DNA of 64,000 nucleotides from Pseudomonadota bacterium (GTDB taxonomy: Bacteria > Pseudomonadota > Alphaproteobacteria > Rhodobacterales > Rhodobacteraceae): NCBI GenBank assembly GCA_020161615.1, contig JAIUPD010000002.1:434001-498000 (forward strand). Reading direction: 5' to 3'. The translations under genes and the position numbers were made by a program. Positions within the stretch are counted from its first letter, which is position 1. Each line of letters begins with the position of its first letter. The notes under the pieces are model-generated. The model saw only the letters and a list, made by a program, of their open reading frames with translations, did no database searches and had not been told where the DNA came from. Shown here piece by piece: positions 32,044 through 40,671 of the stretch.

Positions 32044-32736
32044 ATGGACTGGCTCGGCCCCGCGGAATGGCAGGCGATCATCCTGTCGCTGAAAGTCGCC
32101 TTCTGGGCCACGCTCGTCTCGCTGCCCTTCGGCATCGCCGTGGCGCATCTGCTGGCGCGGCGGGACTTTGCCGGAAAGGCGCTGGTCAACGGGCTGGTGC
32201 ATCTGCCCTTGATCCTGCCGCCGGTGGTCACAGGCTATCTGCTGCTTGTCACCTTCGGGGTGCGGGGGCCGGTGGGGGGGCTGCTGCAGCCCCTCGGCAT
32301 CGTCTTCGCCTTCCGCTGGACCGGGGCGGCGCTGGCCGCGGCGGTGATGGGTTTTCCGCTGATGGTGCGGGCGATCCGCCTGTCGTTCGAGGCGGTGGAT
32401 CCGAAGCTGGAAGAGGCCGCCTCGACCCTCGGCGCCTCGCGGTTCTGGGTGTTCCTGACGGTGACGCTGCCGCTGATCCTGCCCGGGGTGCTGGCGGGGG
32501 CGGTACTGGCCTTCGCCAAGGCGCTGGGCGAGTTCGGCGCCACGATCACCTTCGTCTCCAACATCCCCGGCCAGACGCAGACCCTGGCCTCGGCCATCTA
32601 CACCTTCCTGCAGGTGCCGGGGGGCGAGGGGGCGGCGCTGCGCTTGGTCGCGGTTTCGGTCGTGCTGGCCATGGGGGCACTGCTGGCGTCGGAACTGCTG
32701 GCGCGGCGGGTGCAGAAACGGGTGGGCGGGGCATGA
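32044..32736 (+). CDS. modB: Molybdate ABC transporter permease
   Basis: Inner-membrane permease (230 residues) with about five membrane helices and the ABC-coupling EAA loop EEAASTLGASRFWVFLTVTLPLILPG. PLILPPVVTGYLLL is characteristic of ModB. It lies 21 nt after modA and its stop overlaps the modC start (ATGA). Confidence 0.95.
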   Translation: MDWLGPAEWQAIILSLKVAFWATLVSLPFGIAVAHLLARRDFAGKALVNGLVHLPLILPPVVTGYLLLVTFGVRGPVGGLLQPLGIVFAFRWTGAALAAAVMGFPLMVRAIRLSFEAVDPKLEEAASTLGASRFWVFLTVTLPLILPGVLAGAVLAFAKALGEFGATITFVSNIPGQTQTLASAIYTFLQVPGGEGAALRLVAVSVVLAMGALLASELLARRVQKRVGGA

Positions 32737-33812
32737 GCGTGTCCATTCGCGTGACCCATCGGCAGGGCGATTTCCTGCTGGATGCCGCCTTCGAGGCGCC
32801 GGCCGGGATCACGGTCCTTTTCGGCCGCTCGGGCAGCGGCAAGACCACGCTGGTCAATGCCGTGGCCGGGCTGTTGCGGCCGCAGGCGGGACGGATCGCG
32901 GTCGGCGACCGGGTGCTGTTCGACAGCGCGGCCGGGGTCTTCCTGCCGACCCACCGCCGCCGCCTGGGCTATGTGTTTCAGGAGGGGCGGCTGTTCCCGC
33001 ATCTCTCGGTTCGCCAGAACCTGCTCTACGGCCGCTGGTTCGCGCCGAAGGGCGCGCGGCGCGAGGAACTGGGCCGGGTGGCCGAGATGTTGGGCATCTG
33101 CGCGCTGCTGGAGCGGCGGCCGGGGGATCTGTCGGGCGGGGAAAAGCAGCGCGTGGCCATCGGCCGGGCGCTGCTGGCCTCGCCGGGGCTGATCCTGGCG
33201 GATGAGCCGCTGGCGGCGCTGGACGAGGCGCGCAAGGCCGAGATCCTGCCCTATTTCGAGCGGCTCAGGGCCGAAGTGCCGATCCTTTACGTCAGCCATT
33301 CCGCGGCCGAAGTGGCGCGGCTCGCCACCACGGTCGTGGTGCTGGAAAAGGGGCGCGTGGTGCGGCAGGGTCCGGCGGCCGAGGTTCTGGCCGATCCCGC
33401 GGTGACGCCGGTCGGCGCGCGGGCGGCGGGGGCGATCCTGGAGGCGGTGGTCGTGCGCCACCATGCGGACGGGCTGAGCGAGTTGCAGGCGGGGGGCCAT
33501 CCCCTGTTTCTGCCGCGGGTCGGGCAGGCCCCGGGCAGTCGTCTGCGGGTTCGCATCGCCGCGCATGACGTGATCCTGTCGCGGGGCCGGCCCGAGGGGC
33601 TGTCGGCGCTGAACATCCTGCCGGGCATGGTGCACGAGGTCCGGGGCGGCGAGGGGCCGGGGGCCATCGTGTCGGTCGACACCGGGGCGGGGCGGTTGCT
33701 GGCCCGGGTCACGCGCCGCTCGGCCGAGGCTCTGGGGCTGGGGCCGGGCGTCGCCTGCCACGCGGTGATCAAGTCGGTGGCGGTCGCGCCCGAGGATGTC
33801 GGCGGGCGCTAG
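32733..33812 (+). CDS. modC: Molybdate ABC transporter ATP-binding protein
   Basis: ATPase subunit (359 residues). Walker A is FGRSGSGKTTLVNAVAG, the signature LSGGEKQRVAIGRALL, Walker B LILADEPLAALDE, and the switch histidine YVSHSAAEV. The C-terminal third (~285-355) is the molybdate/tungstate-binding TOBE domain (SALNILPGMVHEV, then ARVTRRSAEALGLGPG). The start ATG overlaps the modB stop. Confidence 0.95.
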   Translation: MSVSIRVTHRQGDFLLDAAFEAPAGITVLFGRSGSGKTTLVNAVAGLLRPQAGRIAVGDRVLFDSAAGVFLPTHRRRLGYVFQEGRLFPHLSVRQNLLYGRWFAPKGARREELGRVAEMLGICALLERRPGDLSGGEKQRVAIGRALLASPGLILADEPLAALDEARKAEILPYFERLRAEVPILYVSHSAAEVARLATTVVVLEKGRVVRQGPAAEVLADPAVTPVGARAAGAILEAVVVRHHADGLSELQAGGHPLFLPRVGQAPGSRLRVRIAAHDVILSRGRPEGLSALNILPGMVHEVRGGEGPGAIVSVDTGAGRLLARVTRRSAEALGLGPGVACHAVIKSVAVAPEDVGGR

Positions 33813-33826
33813 GGCGGGGCCAGCCG

Positions 33827-34546
33827 TCACAAGACCTGGGTAACCCCGAACAAGAGGCCCATCAGCACCGGCTGATGCAGCAGATAGATCACCAGCGAAC
33901 GCCGCCCGGCCCAGGCCAGCGCCCGCCCCAGCGGCCCGCCGTCGCCACCCGGCCGACGCCCGACCAGCGCCTGTTTCGCAAAGGCCATGCCCAGCAGGAA
34001 GGGTCCGAACCAGGGGAAGATCGGCTCCAGATCCATGCTGACCGGCTGCAACTCGGCGAAGCCGATCCAAGCCAGCCAGCGGCTGTCGAAGGCCGGGAAT
34101 TGCACCAGATAGGGCAGCGCCCAGACCAAGACCCCCAGCACCGCCAGCGCCCAGACCGGCAGGCGCAGCGCCGGCAGGCCCAGCACCCGGCCGACGGCGA
34201 TGATATGGAGGATGCCGAAGAACACCCAGGCCTCGCCCAAAGCGAAATAGGTCACCACGCTGACCAGCAGCGCCGCAGCCGCCACCTTGCCGGTGTCGCG
34301 CCAGAAGGCCGGCCAGCGCATCCCGCCCCGTGCCGCCAGCACCAGGCTGACCCCCGCGAGGAACACGAAACTGCCGGCAACCAGCCGGGCGAAGGTCCGC
34401 CAGGGTAGCGAGACGATGGTGCCGGGCTCGACCAGGCCGAAGAATTCCAGGTCGAAGGTGAAATGGAACACCGCCATGCCGATCAACGCCACGCCCCGGG
34501 CGATGTCGATCACGGGCAGGCGAGCGGGGCGGATCGGGTCAGTCAT
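33827..34546 (-). CDS. DUF1624 (heparan-alpha-glucosaminide acetyltransferase-like) membrane protein
   Basis: Polytopic membrane protein (239 residues, about seven helices) of the DUF1624 acyltransferase-like family. Marks are DIARGVALIGMAVFHFTFDLEFF at the N-terminus with the conserved HFxxDL, SFVFLAGVSL, and RRSLVIYLLHQPVLMGLLFG at the end. GAGG precedes the ATG. Function in bacteria is not established; the fold suggests transfer of acyl groups across the membrane. Confidence 0.85.
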   Translation of the reverse strand: MTDPIRPARLPVIDIARGVALIGMAVFHFTFDLEFFGLVEPGTIVSLPWRTFARLVAGSFVFLAGVSLVLAARGGMRWPAFWRDTGKVAAAALLVSVVTYFALGEAWVFFGILHIIAVGRVLGLPALRLPVWALAVLGVLVWALPYLVQFPAFDSRWLAWIGFAELQPVSMDLEPIFPWFGPFLLGMAFAKQALVGRRPGGDGGPLGRALAWAGRRSLVIYLLHQPVLMGLLFGVTQVL

Positions 34547-34597
34547 GGAAACCTCGGCCGGAACGGGCCCCGAGAAGGCGCGGAGAGGGCGGCGAAG

Positions 34598-35500
34598 TCA
34601 AGCCTCGCGACCAGGGGCAAGGGGGGCCAGCGCCGCGTCCTGCACGGCGAATTCGGCGATACCCTCGTTGCCGCCGCCGGAAAAGGCCGCTGCCGTCATC
34701 GGGACGGGCAGATCGGGGAAATGATAGACCGCGCAGACGCTGAATGGCCCGCCGCCGCTGTGGCCCAGGACCCGCCCCGCCGCCCCGAACCGGCCGCACA
34801 TCAGCCCCAGGCCATAGCCGCATTCGGTCCAGGGACGGCCCGGCAGGGCGCCGCCAAGCGCGCGGGCGGCTTTCATCCGGGCCAGGGATCCGGGTCCGAG
34901 GATCCCGCCGGTGAAAAGCGCATGCATCAACCGGGCGGCATCCTCGGCGGTGCCGATGAGGCAGCCGTGATAGACCCAGCCCGGGTGATAGAAGCGGGCG
35001 CCGGGAAAGGGCAGGTCGCGGAAATCCTCCCGCCCCGTCGCCAGCCGGATGCTGCGCAGACCAAGGGGCACGCAGATCCGGTCTTGCACCACCTTGCCTA
35101 GCGGCAGGCCCGCCGCCTCCTCGATCACGCGCCGGGCCAGCAGATAGCCGACATTGGAATAGGCCCAGCCCTGTCCGGGGGCAAAGAGCCGGTCCTGCGC
35201 CAGGGCGGCCCGCAGTAAGTCGTCCGGCAACCAGGGCTCGTCATCGCGGGCGACGGACTCGCGGTAGGCGGGCAGGGTGAAATAATCCGGCAGGCCCGCG
35301 GTATGGTCGAGAAGCTGGTGCAGGGTGACGCCGTATTCCGGCAGCGGTGCGTCCAGGTCGAGCCGCCGCTCGTCGGCCAGCCGCAGGGCGCAGAGCGCGA
35401 TCACCGTCTTGCTGACGCTCCAATAGGGCACAAGGGGGGCGTCGGGCGCGGCCATCGGGCCGGGAATGCGGTGCAGGAAAAGGGGCGCGGCGCGGGACAT
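34598..35500 (-). CDS. Beta-lactamase-related serine hydrolase (class C/esterase type)
   Basis: Member of the serine beta-lactamase-like/penicillin-binding esterase family (300 residues). The SxxK motif is YWSVSKTVIAL (~27-37), the tyrosine motif GWAYSNVGYLLAR, and the C-terminal motif HSGGGPFS. LLDHTAGLPDYFTLP is typical. No signal peptide is visible, so it is probably cytoplasmic and more likely an esterase or peptidase than a resistance enzyme. It runs in the same direction as the MFS gene 44 nt upstream. Confidence 0.85.
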   Translation of the reverse strand: MSRAAPLFLHRIPGPMAAPDAPLVPYWSVSKTVIALCALRLADERRLDLDAPLPEYGVTLHQLLDHTAGLPDYFTLPAYRESVARDDEPWLPDDLLRAALAQDRLFAPGQGWAYSNVGYLLARRVIEEAAGLPLGKVVQDRICVPLGLRSIRLATGREDFRDLPFPGARFYHPGWVYHGCLIGTAEDAARLMHALFTGGILGPGSLARMKAARALGGALPGRPWTECGYGLGLMCGRFGAAGRVLGHSGGGPFSVCAVYHFPDLPVPMTAAAFSGGGNEGIAEFAVQDAALAPLAPGREA

Positions 35501-35544
35501 CCGCCGACCCTAGCGCAATCTCGCGCTTCTGCCAGCCGGGCCCT

Positions 35545-36825
35545 TCAGCCCTGCAATCCCCGCCCCAGCCCGCGCCAACCGGCCAGGGTGACGACCATCA
35601 CCCCGGCCGAGGCCACCCAGAAGGGCGCGGTCAGCGCCATTTCGCGGCTCAGGGCCAGCTCGGCCACCCGCACCACAAGGCCCGACAACAGCAGGCCCAG
35701 CGGCATCATCCCCCAGGCCAGCAGCCGGTAGAGGCTGTTGACCCGGCCCAGCAGCGCATCGGGGATCATCCGCTGACGGGTCGAGACCGAGACCGTGTTC
35801 CAGACCAGCCCGCAGAATTCGAACAGCGCGAGGACCAGCGCCAGCGTGACGAGGTTGGGCGCCAGGGCGATGGCGGCGAAGGCCGGGACCGAGGCCAGCA
35901 GTGTCCATTGCGCCGCCGCGCCCTTGCCGATGCGGCCGACGATCCATTCGCCGCTGAGCCCCCCAAGGATGCCGCCGACCGCGCCCGCCGCCAGCACCAG
36001 GCCATAGCCGGTCGAGGAGAGGCCGAGATTTTCCTGCACGTGCAGGATCAGGGCGATCATCACCATCTGGAAGAAGAGGTTCCAGAAACCCGTGAGCCAG
36101 GCCAGCAGCTGCAGGAGCGGGGCGTTCCTGAGGAAGGAGAAACCCTCGGCCAGCTCGGTGCGCCAGGCGCCGCCTTGCGTCCGGGCGGGGCGGAAACGCC
36201 CCGCGATGCCGGCGACGAACAGGGCGGCGAGGGCGTAGAAGGCGGCATTGGCGGCAAAGGCGAGCGGCAGGAAAAGCGCGATCAGCAAGGCGCCCAGCGG
36301 CGGGCCGAGCAGGGCGTTGCCGGTCAGCTCGACACTCCAGAGCCGCCCGTTGGCGGCCTCGAGCCGGTCGTGGGGCACGAGGGCGGGCAGCATGGTCTGC
36401 GCGGCATTGTCGCGAAAGACCTCGGCCCCGCCGACCACCAGCGCGGCGAGCAGGAGCGTGATGAAGACCGGCAGCGACGAGACCCCGCCCTCGGCGGGCG
36501 GATCGAGCGGCAGGGCGAGCCAGAGCGCGACGGCGGCGGTGCCGAAGGCCAGGGCACGCAGCAGGTCCATGGCGAGGATCAGGCGGCGGCGGTCCAGCCG
36601 GTCGGTGACGATCCCCGCAGGCAGGGCAAGGAGCGCCCAGGGCAGGCGCAACGCCACCGCCACCACGGCGATGAGCAGCGGGTCGCGGGTGATCAGCGAG
36701 GCGATCCAGGCCCAGGCGATTGTGGCGATCCCGTCGCCGAGATTGGCCAGCCCGCTGGCCGCGATGAAGCGCAGGACCAGGGCGCCGCCGGGCCGTGCCT
36801 CGGGTAGCAAGCTGTTGTCGCGCAT
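35545..36825 (-). CDS. MFS exporter behind a SoxR-type promoter
   Basis: Major facilitator protein (426 residues, 12 helices) of the EntS-like MFS_3 group. Motif A is GIVTDRLDRRRLILAMDLLRA, and [22 protein letters not shown] and ISTRQRMIPD-like [23 protein letters not shown] are shared with the second MFS gene at 40671-41915, so the two are paralogues. The promoter carries a near-consensus SoxR box, which points to export of redox-active or toxic compounds. Confidence 0.9.
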   Translation of the reverse strand: MRDNSLLPEARPGGALVLRFIAASGLANLGDGIATIAWAWIASLITRDPLLIAVVAVALRLPWALLALPAGIVTDRLDRRRLILAMDLLRALAFGTAAVALWLALPLDPPAEGGVSSLPVFITLLLAALVVGGAEVFRDNAAQTMLPALVPHDRLEAANGRLWSVELTGNALLGPPLGALLIALFLPLAFAANAAFYALAALFVAGIAGRFRPARTQGGAWRTELAEGFSFLRNAPLLQLLAWLTGFWNLFFQMVMIALILHVQENLGLSSTGYGLVLAAGAVGGILGGLSGEWIVGRIGKGAAAQWTLLASVPAFAAIALAPNLVTLALVLALFEFCGLVWNTVSVSTRQRMIPDALLGRVNSLYRLLAWGMMPLGLLLSGLVVRVAELALSREMALTAPFWVASAGVMVVTLAGWRGLGRGLQG

Positions 36826-36850
36826 CGTGAGTCCGGCCTCTTTTTTTCGC

Positions 36851-36881
36851 AGGCTAGTTCCTCAAGGATACTTGAGGTCAA
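36851..36881 (-). promoter_or_regulatory. SoxR-type promoter with 19-bp spacer
   Basis: Minus strand: -35 TTGACC (36881-36876), -10 TAGCCT (36856-36851), spacer 19 bp. Between them CCTCAAG-TATC-CTTGAGG (36877-36860) is an 18-bp palindrome matching the SoxR box (CCTCAAGTTAACTTGAGG) at all but the central bases. Overlong spacers with a central palindrome are the hallmark of MerR-family activated promoters. The MFS start is 26 bp downstream of the -10. Confidence 0.82.
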
Positions 36882-36980
36882 GCGCGATGTTCCGGGATCC
36901 GTTCGCGGCACAGCGCGAAAGCGCGGCCAAAAGCCACGGTTTTCCCCGCGAGGGGATGATGCTTCGTCGATGGGGGGACA

Positions 36981-37057
36981 TGGCGGACCCGGAGCGATTC
37001 GAACGCCCGACCCCCAGATTCGTAGTCTGGTGCTCTATCCAGCTGAGCTACGGGTCC
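36981..37057 (-). tRNA. tRNA-Arg (ACG)
   Basis: 77 nt with encoded CCA. The acceptor stem GGACCCG pairs with CGGGTCC, the D-arm is GCTCAGCTGGATAGAGC, the anticodon loop CTACGAA gives ACG (A34 usually modified to inosine), and the T-arm is GGGCG-TTCGAAT-CGCTC with one G-U pair. The 106-nt gap to the kinase stop shows nothing else. Confidence 0.96.
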
Positions 37058-37163
37058 GCTGTGGGGCGTCATGTATCGCCCGCTGTCGGACAGCGCAAGA
37101 GGGTTTCGGCGCTTTTCTGATCGGGCGGCAAAAGACTTTCCGCGGGTCCGGCGCGGGTGCCGG

Positions 37164-38552
37164 TCAGGCCCCGTGCGGCAGCCAGATGCGGAACTCGGTG
37201 CCTTCTTCGTCACTGCGCACCAGCTCCAGCTTGCCGCCGTGGCCGCGGATCAGCTCGGCGGCGATCACCAGCCCCAGCCCGGTGCCGCCCTTGCGTGCCC
37301 CGCCCTGGAAGGCCGCGAAAAGATTGTCTTTCGCCCGCTGCGGCAGGCCCGGGCCGGTGTCGATGACCCGAATCGCGGTGCCGTCCTCCTTGTCGCGGGC
37401 CGTCACCTCGATCGAGCCCTGCCGGCCGGTCGCCTCGATGGCCTGCCTTGCATTGCGCACCAGGTTGGTGATGACGCGGAACAGCTGTTCGGGATCGGCG
37501 CGCAGCATCATCGTCGGCGGCACGTCGATCAGGAATTCGACGGCGCAACTGGCCTCGCCCGCGGCCATCTTCTCGCCATCGACCAGATCCTCGACCATCG
37601 GCCGCAGCGCGAATTGCGTGAGCCGCGGCGGCGGTTCCTCGGCCTTGCCGAAGGCCAGCGTGCTTTCGCACAGGCTGATGGCGCGGGACAAGGCGTTCAG
37701 CAGTTTCGGCGCGGACCGCACCACGGCCGGGTCGGTCGAGCCCTCAATCCGGTCGGCCAGCAGCGAGGCGGTGGACAGGATGTTGCGCAGGTCGTGGCTG
37801 ATCCTTGCCACGGCGCCGCCCAACTGGGCCAGACGTTCCTTCTGCCTCAGCGCCGCGGTCAGGTCCTCTTGCAGATGCTGCAGCGCTTCCTCGGCCGCGC
37901 GGAGTTCCGTCACCCGCGAATCGGGCTCGATGATCGAGCGCGCGTCCTCGGGCGCCTTGGCATAGGTCGCCATCGAGGCGATGACCCGCTGGATCGGCGT
38001 CACGATCAGCGTCTGCACCGAAAGGAACAGCAGCGCCGCGGTGGCGAGCGTGATGACCAGCGACAGGAACAGGATCCGCAGCGCGTAATCCCTCAGCGTC
38101 TCGCGCAGGGGATCGGCGTTCATGGTGACTTCGATCAGCAAGCCCGCCTCCTGCACCGGGTCGCCGATCAGCCGGATCACGGTATTCTCAGGCGTGAACA
38201 TCGCCGCCAGCCCGTCGCGCATCAGAAGCCAGATCGAGGAATCGCGCAGGTCATAGGTCGCCCGGACCGGCCCCGGCACCGGCGAGGACAGCACCAGCTC
38301 GCGCACCGCGTCGCGCCGGAGGACCACGTTGTAGACCCCGGCGGTGGCCAGCAATTCCTCGGCCAGCTTGTCCGAGATCTGCCCGTCCGAGGCCAGCAAC
38401 GCCAGCGAGGCGATCTGCGCCCGTTCCACGCGCGTCAGCAGATAATCTTCGCGGAACCGGGCGACATAGGGCACGAAGATCAGCACCTCGGCCAGAAGGA
38501 CGAAGAGCAAGGTCAACAGCAGGAATCGGCCCGAGAGCGAACGAAAGAACAT
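37164..38552 (-). CDS. Sensor histidine kinase
   Basis: Membrane sensor kinase (462 residues). Helices at ~8-29 and ~159-179 flank a ~130-residue periplasmic sensor region, then a HAMP-like linker. The HisKA phospho-acceptor is His253 in ARISHDLRNILSTASLL. The ATPase domain has NLVRNARQAIEA (N box), VIDTGPGLP (G1) and KGGTGLGLVIAAEL (G2). Start ATG 38552 is chosen; a TTG 36 nt upstream would overlap the flavoprotein gene. No response regulator gene is in this window. It lies 23 nt after the flavoprotein gene, so it is probably in that operon. Confidence 0.9.
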   Translation of the reverse strand: MFFRSLSGRFLLLTLLFVLLAEVLIFVPYVARFREDYLLTRVERAQIASLALLASDGQISDKLAEELLATAGVYNVVLRRDAVRELVLSSPVPGPVRATYDLRDSSIWLLMRDGLAAMFTPENTVIRLIGDPVQEAGLLIEVTMNADPLRETLRDYALRILFLSLVITLATAALLFLSVQTLIVTPIQRVIASMATYAKAPEDARSIIEPDSRVTELRAAEEALQHLQEDLTAALRQKERLAQLGGAVARISHDLRNILSTASLLADRIEGSTDPAVVRSAPKLLNALSRAISLCESTLAFGKAEEPPPRLTQFALRPMVEDLVDGEKMAAGEASCAVEFLIDVPPTMMLRADPEQLFRVITNLVRNARQAIEATGRQGSIEVTARDKEDGTAIRVIDTGPGLPQRAKDNLFAAFQGGARKGGTGLGLVIAAELIRGHGGKLELVRSDEEGTEFRIWLPHGA

Positions 38553-38575
38553 TAAGTTTCCCGCGATCCGGGCGG

Positions 38576-39985
38576 TCAGGGAACCCAACGCTGGACAGCC
38601 CGAACCACCCGCTTGATCAAGGCATTATCAAACAGCTTGGGGCTAAAATAGGTGGAGGCGGCGCGTTTGGAAAGTTCCGCCATGGTCGGATAGGGCAGAA
38701 CCGTCGCGGCAAGCGCATTGAGTTTCAGCCGATTGGCCAGAATGAGCGACCAAAGGGCGATCTGTTCCCCGGCCCCGGCCCCGCAGATCGTGGCGCCGAC
38801 CGGGCGGGCGCCGACGCTCATGACCTTGAGGAAACCCAGCGTCTCGGCCTCGGCCTGGGCGCGGTCGGCGGCGGCGATATCGTGACGCAGGACGCTGAGC
38901 CTGGCGCCAAAGCGGGCACGGGCCTCAGCCTCGGTCAGGCCGACCTGGGCCAGTTCGGGGGCGGTGAAGGTGACGCGGGGGATGTGATCGGTCCGTACCC
39001 GGGCACGCAGGCCGAGGACGGCCGAGCGTACCACCAGCCCCGCGTGATAGCCCGCCAGATGGGTGAACTGCCCGCGCCCTGCCGCATCGCCGATGGCATA
39101 GACCCGGCGGTTCGAGCTGCGCAGACCCGCGTCCACCTCCACCCCCCTGGCGCTGTGGCGGATGCCCGCGGCGTCCAGGTCCAGCCGGCCGAGCGCGGGG
39201 GCGCGCCCTGTGGCGACCAGCAGATGCGTACCGACCAGGATGGTGCCGCCCGCCACCTCGACCTCGATGGCCCCGGCGCGACCGCCGACGCGGCGGACGG
39301 TGACGCCCTCCAGGATCTCGACGCCCTCGGATTTCAGCCGGGCGATGACCAGCGCCGCGGCTTCGGCGTCCTCATGCCCCAGCGCCCGCGCGCCCTCGAT
39401 CACCGTGACCATGGCGCCGAGGCGGCGATGGGCCTGCGCCATTTCCAGCCCGATCGGGCCACCGCCGATGATCAGCAGATGCCCGGGCGGCTTCCTCTGG
39501 GCGAAGATCGTCTCGTTGGTCAGATAGGGTGTCTCGGCCAGGCCCGGGATCGGCGGGATCAGCGGGCGGGAGCCGGTGGCGATGACGAAGCGCCGGGCAC
39601 GGATGCGCTGGTCCCCGGCCTCGACCTCGCGCGGCGAGACGAAATGCGCCCAGTCGCGGATCACCTGCACGCCGAAGCCCTCGAACCGCTCCTGCGAATC
39701 GTGCGGGGCGATGGTCGCGATGACCCGGGCCACGTGATCCTTGGCGGCGGCGAAATCGAGGTCCGGCTGGTCGGGTGCGACGCCCGGGAAAGGGCGGCGA
39801 TGGGCGGCGGCGGCCTTGGCGGCGGCGAGCAGGGCCTTCGAGGGGACGCAGCCGTAATTCAGGCAATCGCCCCCCATCTCATGCCCTTCGATCAGCACGA
39901 CCCGCGCGCCCATCTGCGCCGCGCCCGCCGCCACCGACAGCCCGCCCGAGCCCGCGCCGATCACGCAGATATCGGTCTCGATCAT
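38576..39985 (-). CDS. MerA/dihydrolipoamide-dehydrogenase-like FAD disulfide oxidoreductase
   Basis: Pyridine-nucleotide disulfide oxidoreductase (469 residues). FAD motif DICVIGAGSGGLSVAAGAAQ, redox-active Cys41/Cys46 in GGDCLNYGCVPSKAL, NAD(P) motif LLIIGGGPIGLEMAQAHRRLG, second FAD motif VYAIGDAAGRGQFTHLAGYHA. Where dihydrolipoamide dehydrogenase and glutathione reductase carry the catalytic His-Pro, this protein has LPYPTMAELSKRAA. That resembles the tyrosine version of mercuric reductase, but the N-terminal metal domain and C-terminal Cys pair of MerA are absent. Substrate unknown. The start overlaps the upstream TVP38 gene's stop (ATGA). Confidence 0.87.
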   Translation of the reverse strand: MIETDICVIGAGSGGLSVAAGAAQMGARVVLIEGHEMGGDCLNYGCVPSKALLAAAKAAAAHRRPFPGVAPDQPDLDFAAAKDHVARVIATIAPHDSQERFEGFGVQVIRDWAHFVSPREVEAGDQRIRARRFVIATGSRPLIPPIPGLAETPYLTNETIFAQRKPPGHLLIIGGGPIGLEMAQAHRRLGAMVTVIEGARALGHEDAEAAALVIARLKSEGVEILEGVTVRRVGGRAGAIEVEVAGGTILVGTHLLVATGRAPALGRLDLDAAGIRHSARGVEVDAGLRSSNRRVYAIGDAAGRGQFTHLAGYHAGLVVRSAVLGLRARVRTDHIPRVTFTAPELAQVGLTEAEARARFGARLSVLRHDIAAADRAQAEAETLGFLKVMSVGARPVGATICGAGAGEQIALWSLILANRLKLNALAATVLPYPTMAELSKRAASTYFSPKLFDNALIKRVVRAVQRWVP

Positions 39986-40671
39986 GCGCCTCTCCTCCGC
40001 CGTATCAGAAGGGGCAGCAGCGACAGCGCCGCCAGCCCCAGGATCGGGCCCAGGATATAGGGCTGGAAGATGACAGTCAGGTCGGGCCTTTCGCCGCGGG
40101 CAAAGACCTCGCCCAGCCCGGCGCCGACCCAGGTGTAGACCAGCGCGCCGGGGATGATGCCGATGAAGGTGGTCCAGGTGAAGCGGGCGGCGGCTACGCC
40201 CAGGAAGGCGGGGATCAGGTTGGCGACGAAGAAGGGAACCACGGGGATCAGGCGCATCGACAGAAGCACCGGCACTTCATTGGCGCGAATCCCCTCGCTC
40301 AGTCTGCGGACCGCGCCGTCCGAGGCGTCGATCCGGGTGCGCAGGCTCTCGCCCAGGCCCGCGCGCACGGCGAGGAACAGGGCCAGCGCGCCCAGCGTGG
40401 CGCCGCTCACGTTGTAGAGGACACCGGGGAAGAGGCCGAAGAGGAAACCGCCGGTCAGCGTGGCCCAGATCGCCCCGGGGACCGAGAAGGCGAGGATCAG
40501 CGCATAGACGGCGACGAACAGGGCGGGGGTCAACAACGGTTGGGCGTCGCGATAGGCGATCAGCGCCTCGCGGTGCCGGGCCAGCGCTTCGAAACTCAGC
40601 TGGTCACGCAGGAAGACGGCGCCGAGGATCGCGCCGGTCACGAGCAGGAGGAGCGGCAGCCAGCGCCGCAT
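39982..40671 (-). CDS. TVP38/TMEM64 (DedA-superfamily) membrane protein
   Basis: Polytopic membrane protein (229 residues) with the SNARE-associated/TVP38 core: FSVPGAIWATLTGGFLFGLFPGVLYNVSGATLGAL, then LLSMRLIPVVPFFVANLIPAFLGV and FIGIIPGALVYTWVGAGLG. The DedA superfamily is linked to lipid scrambling and envelope homeostasis. Start and stop both overlap neighbours (TGATG with the MFS gene, ATGA with the flavoprotein gene), so the three are one translational unit. Confidence 0.9.
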   Translation of the reverse strand: MRRWLPLLLLVTGAILGAVFLRDQLSFEALARHREALIAYRDAQPLLTPALFVAVYALILAFSVPGAIWATLTGGFLFGLFPGVLYNVSGATLGALALFLAVRAGLGESLRTRIDASDGAVRRLSEGIRANEVPVLLSMRLIPVVPFFVANLIPAFLGVAAARFTWTTFIGIIPGALVYTWVGAGLGEVFARGERPDLTVIFQPYILGPILGLAALSLLPLLIRRRRGA

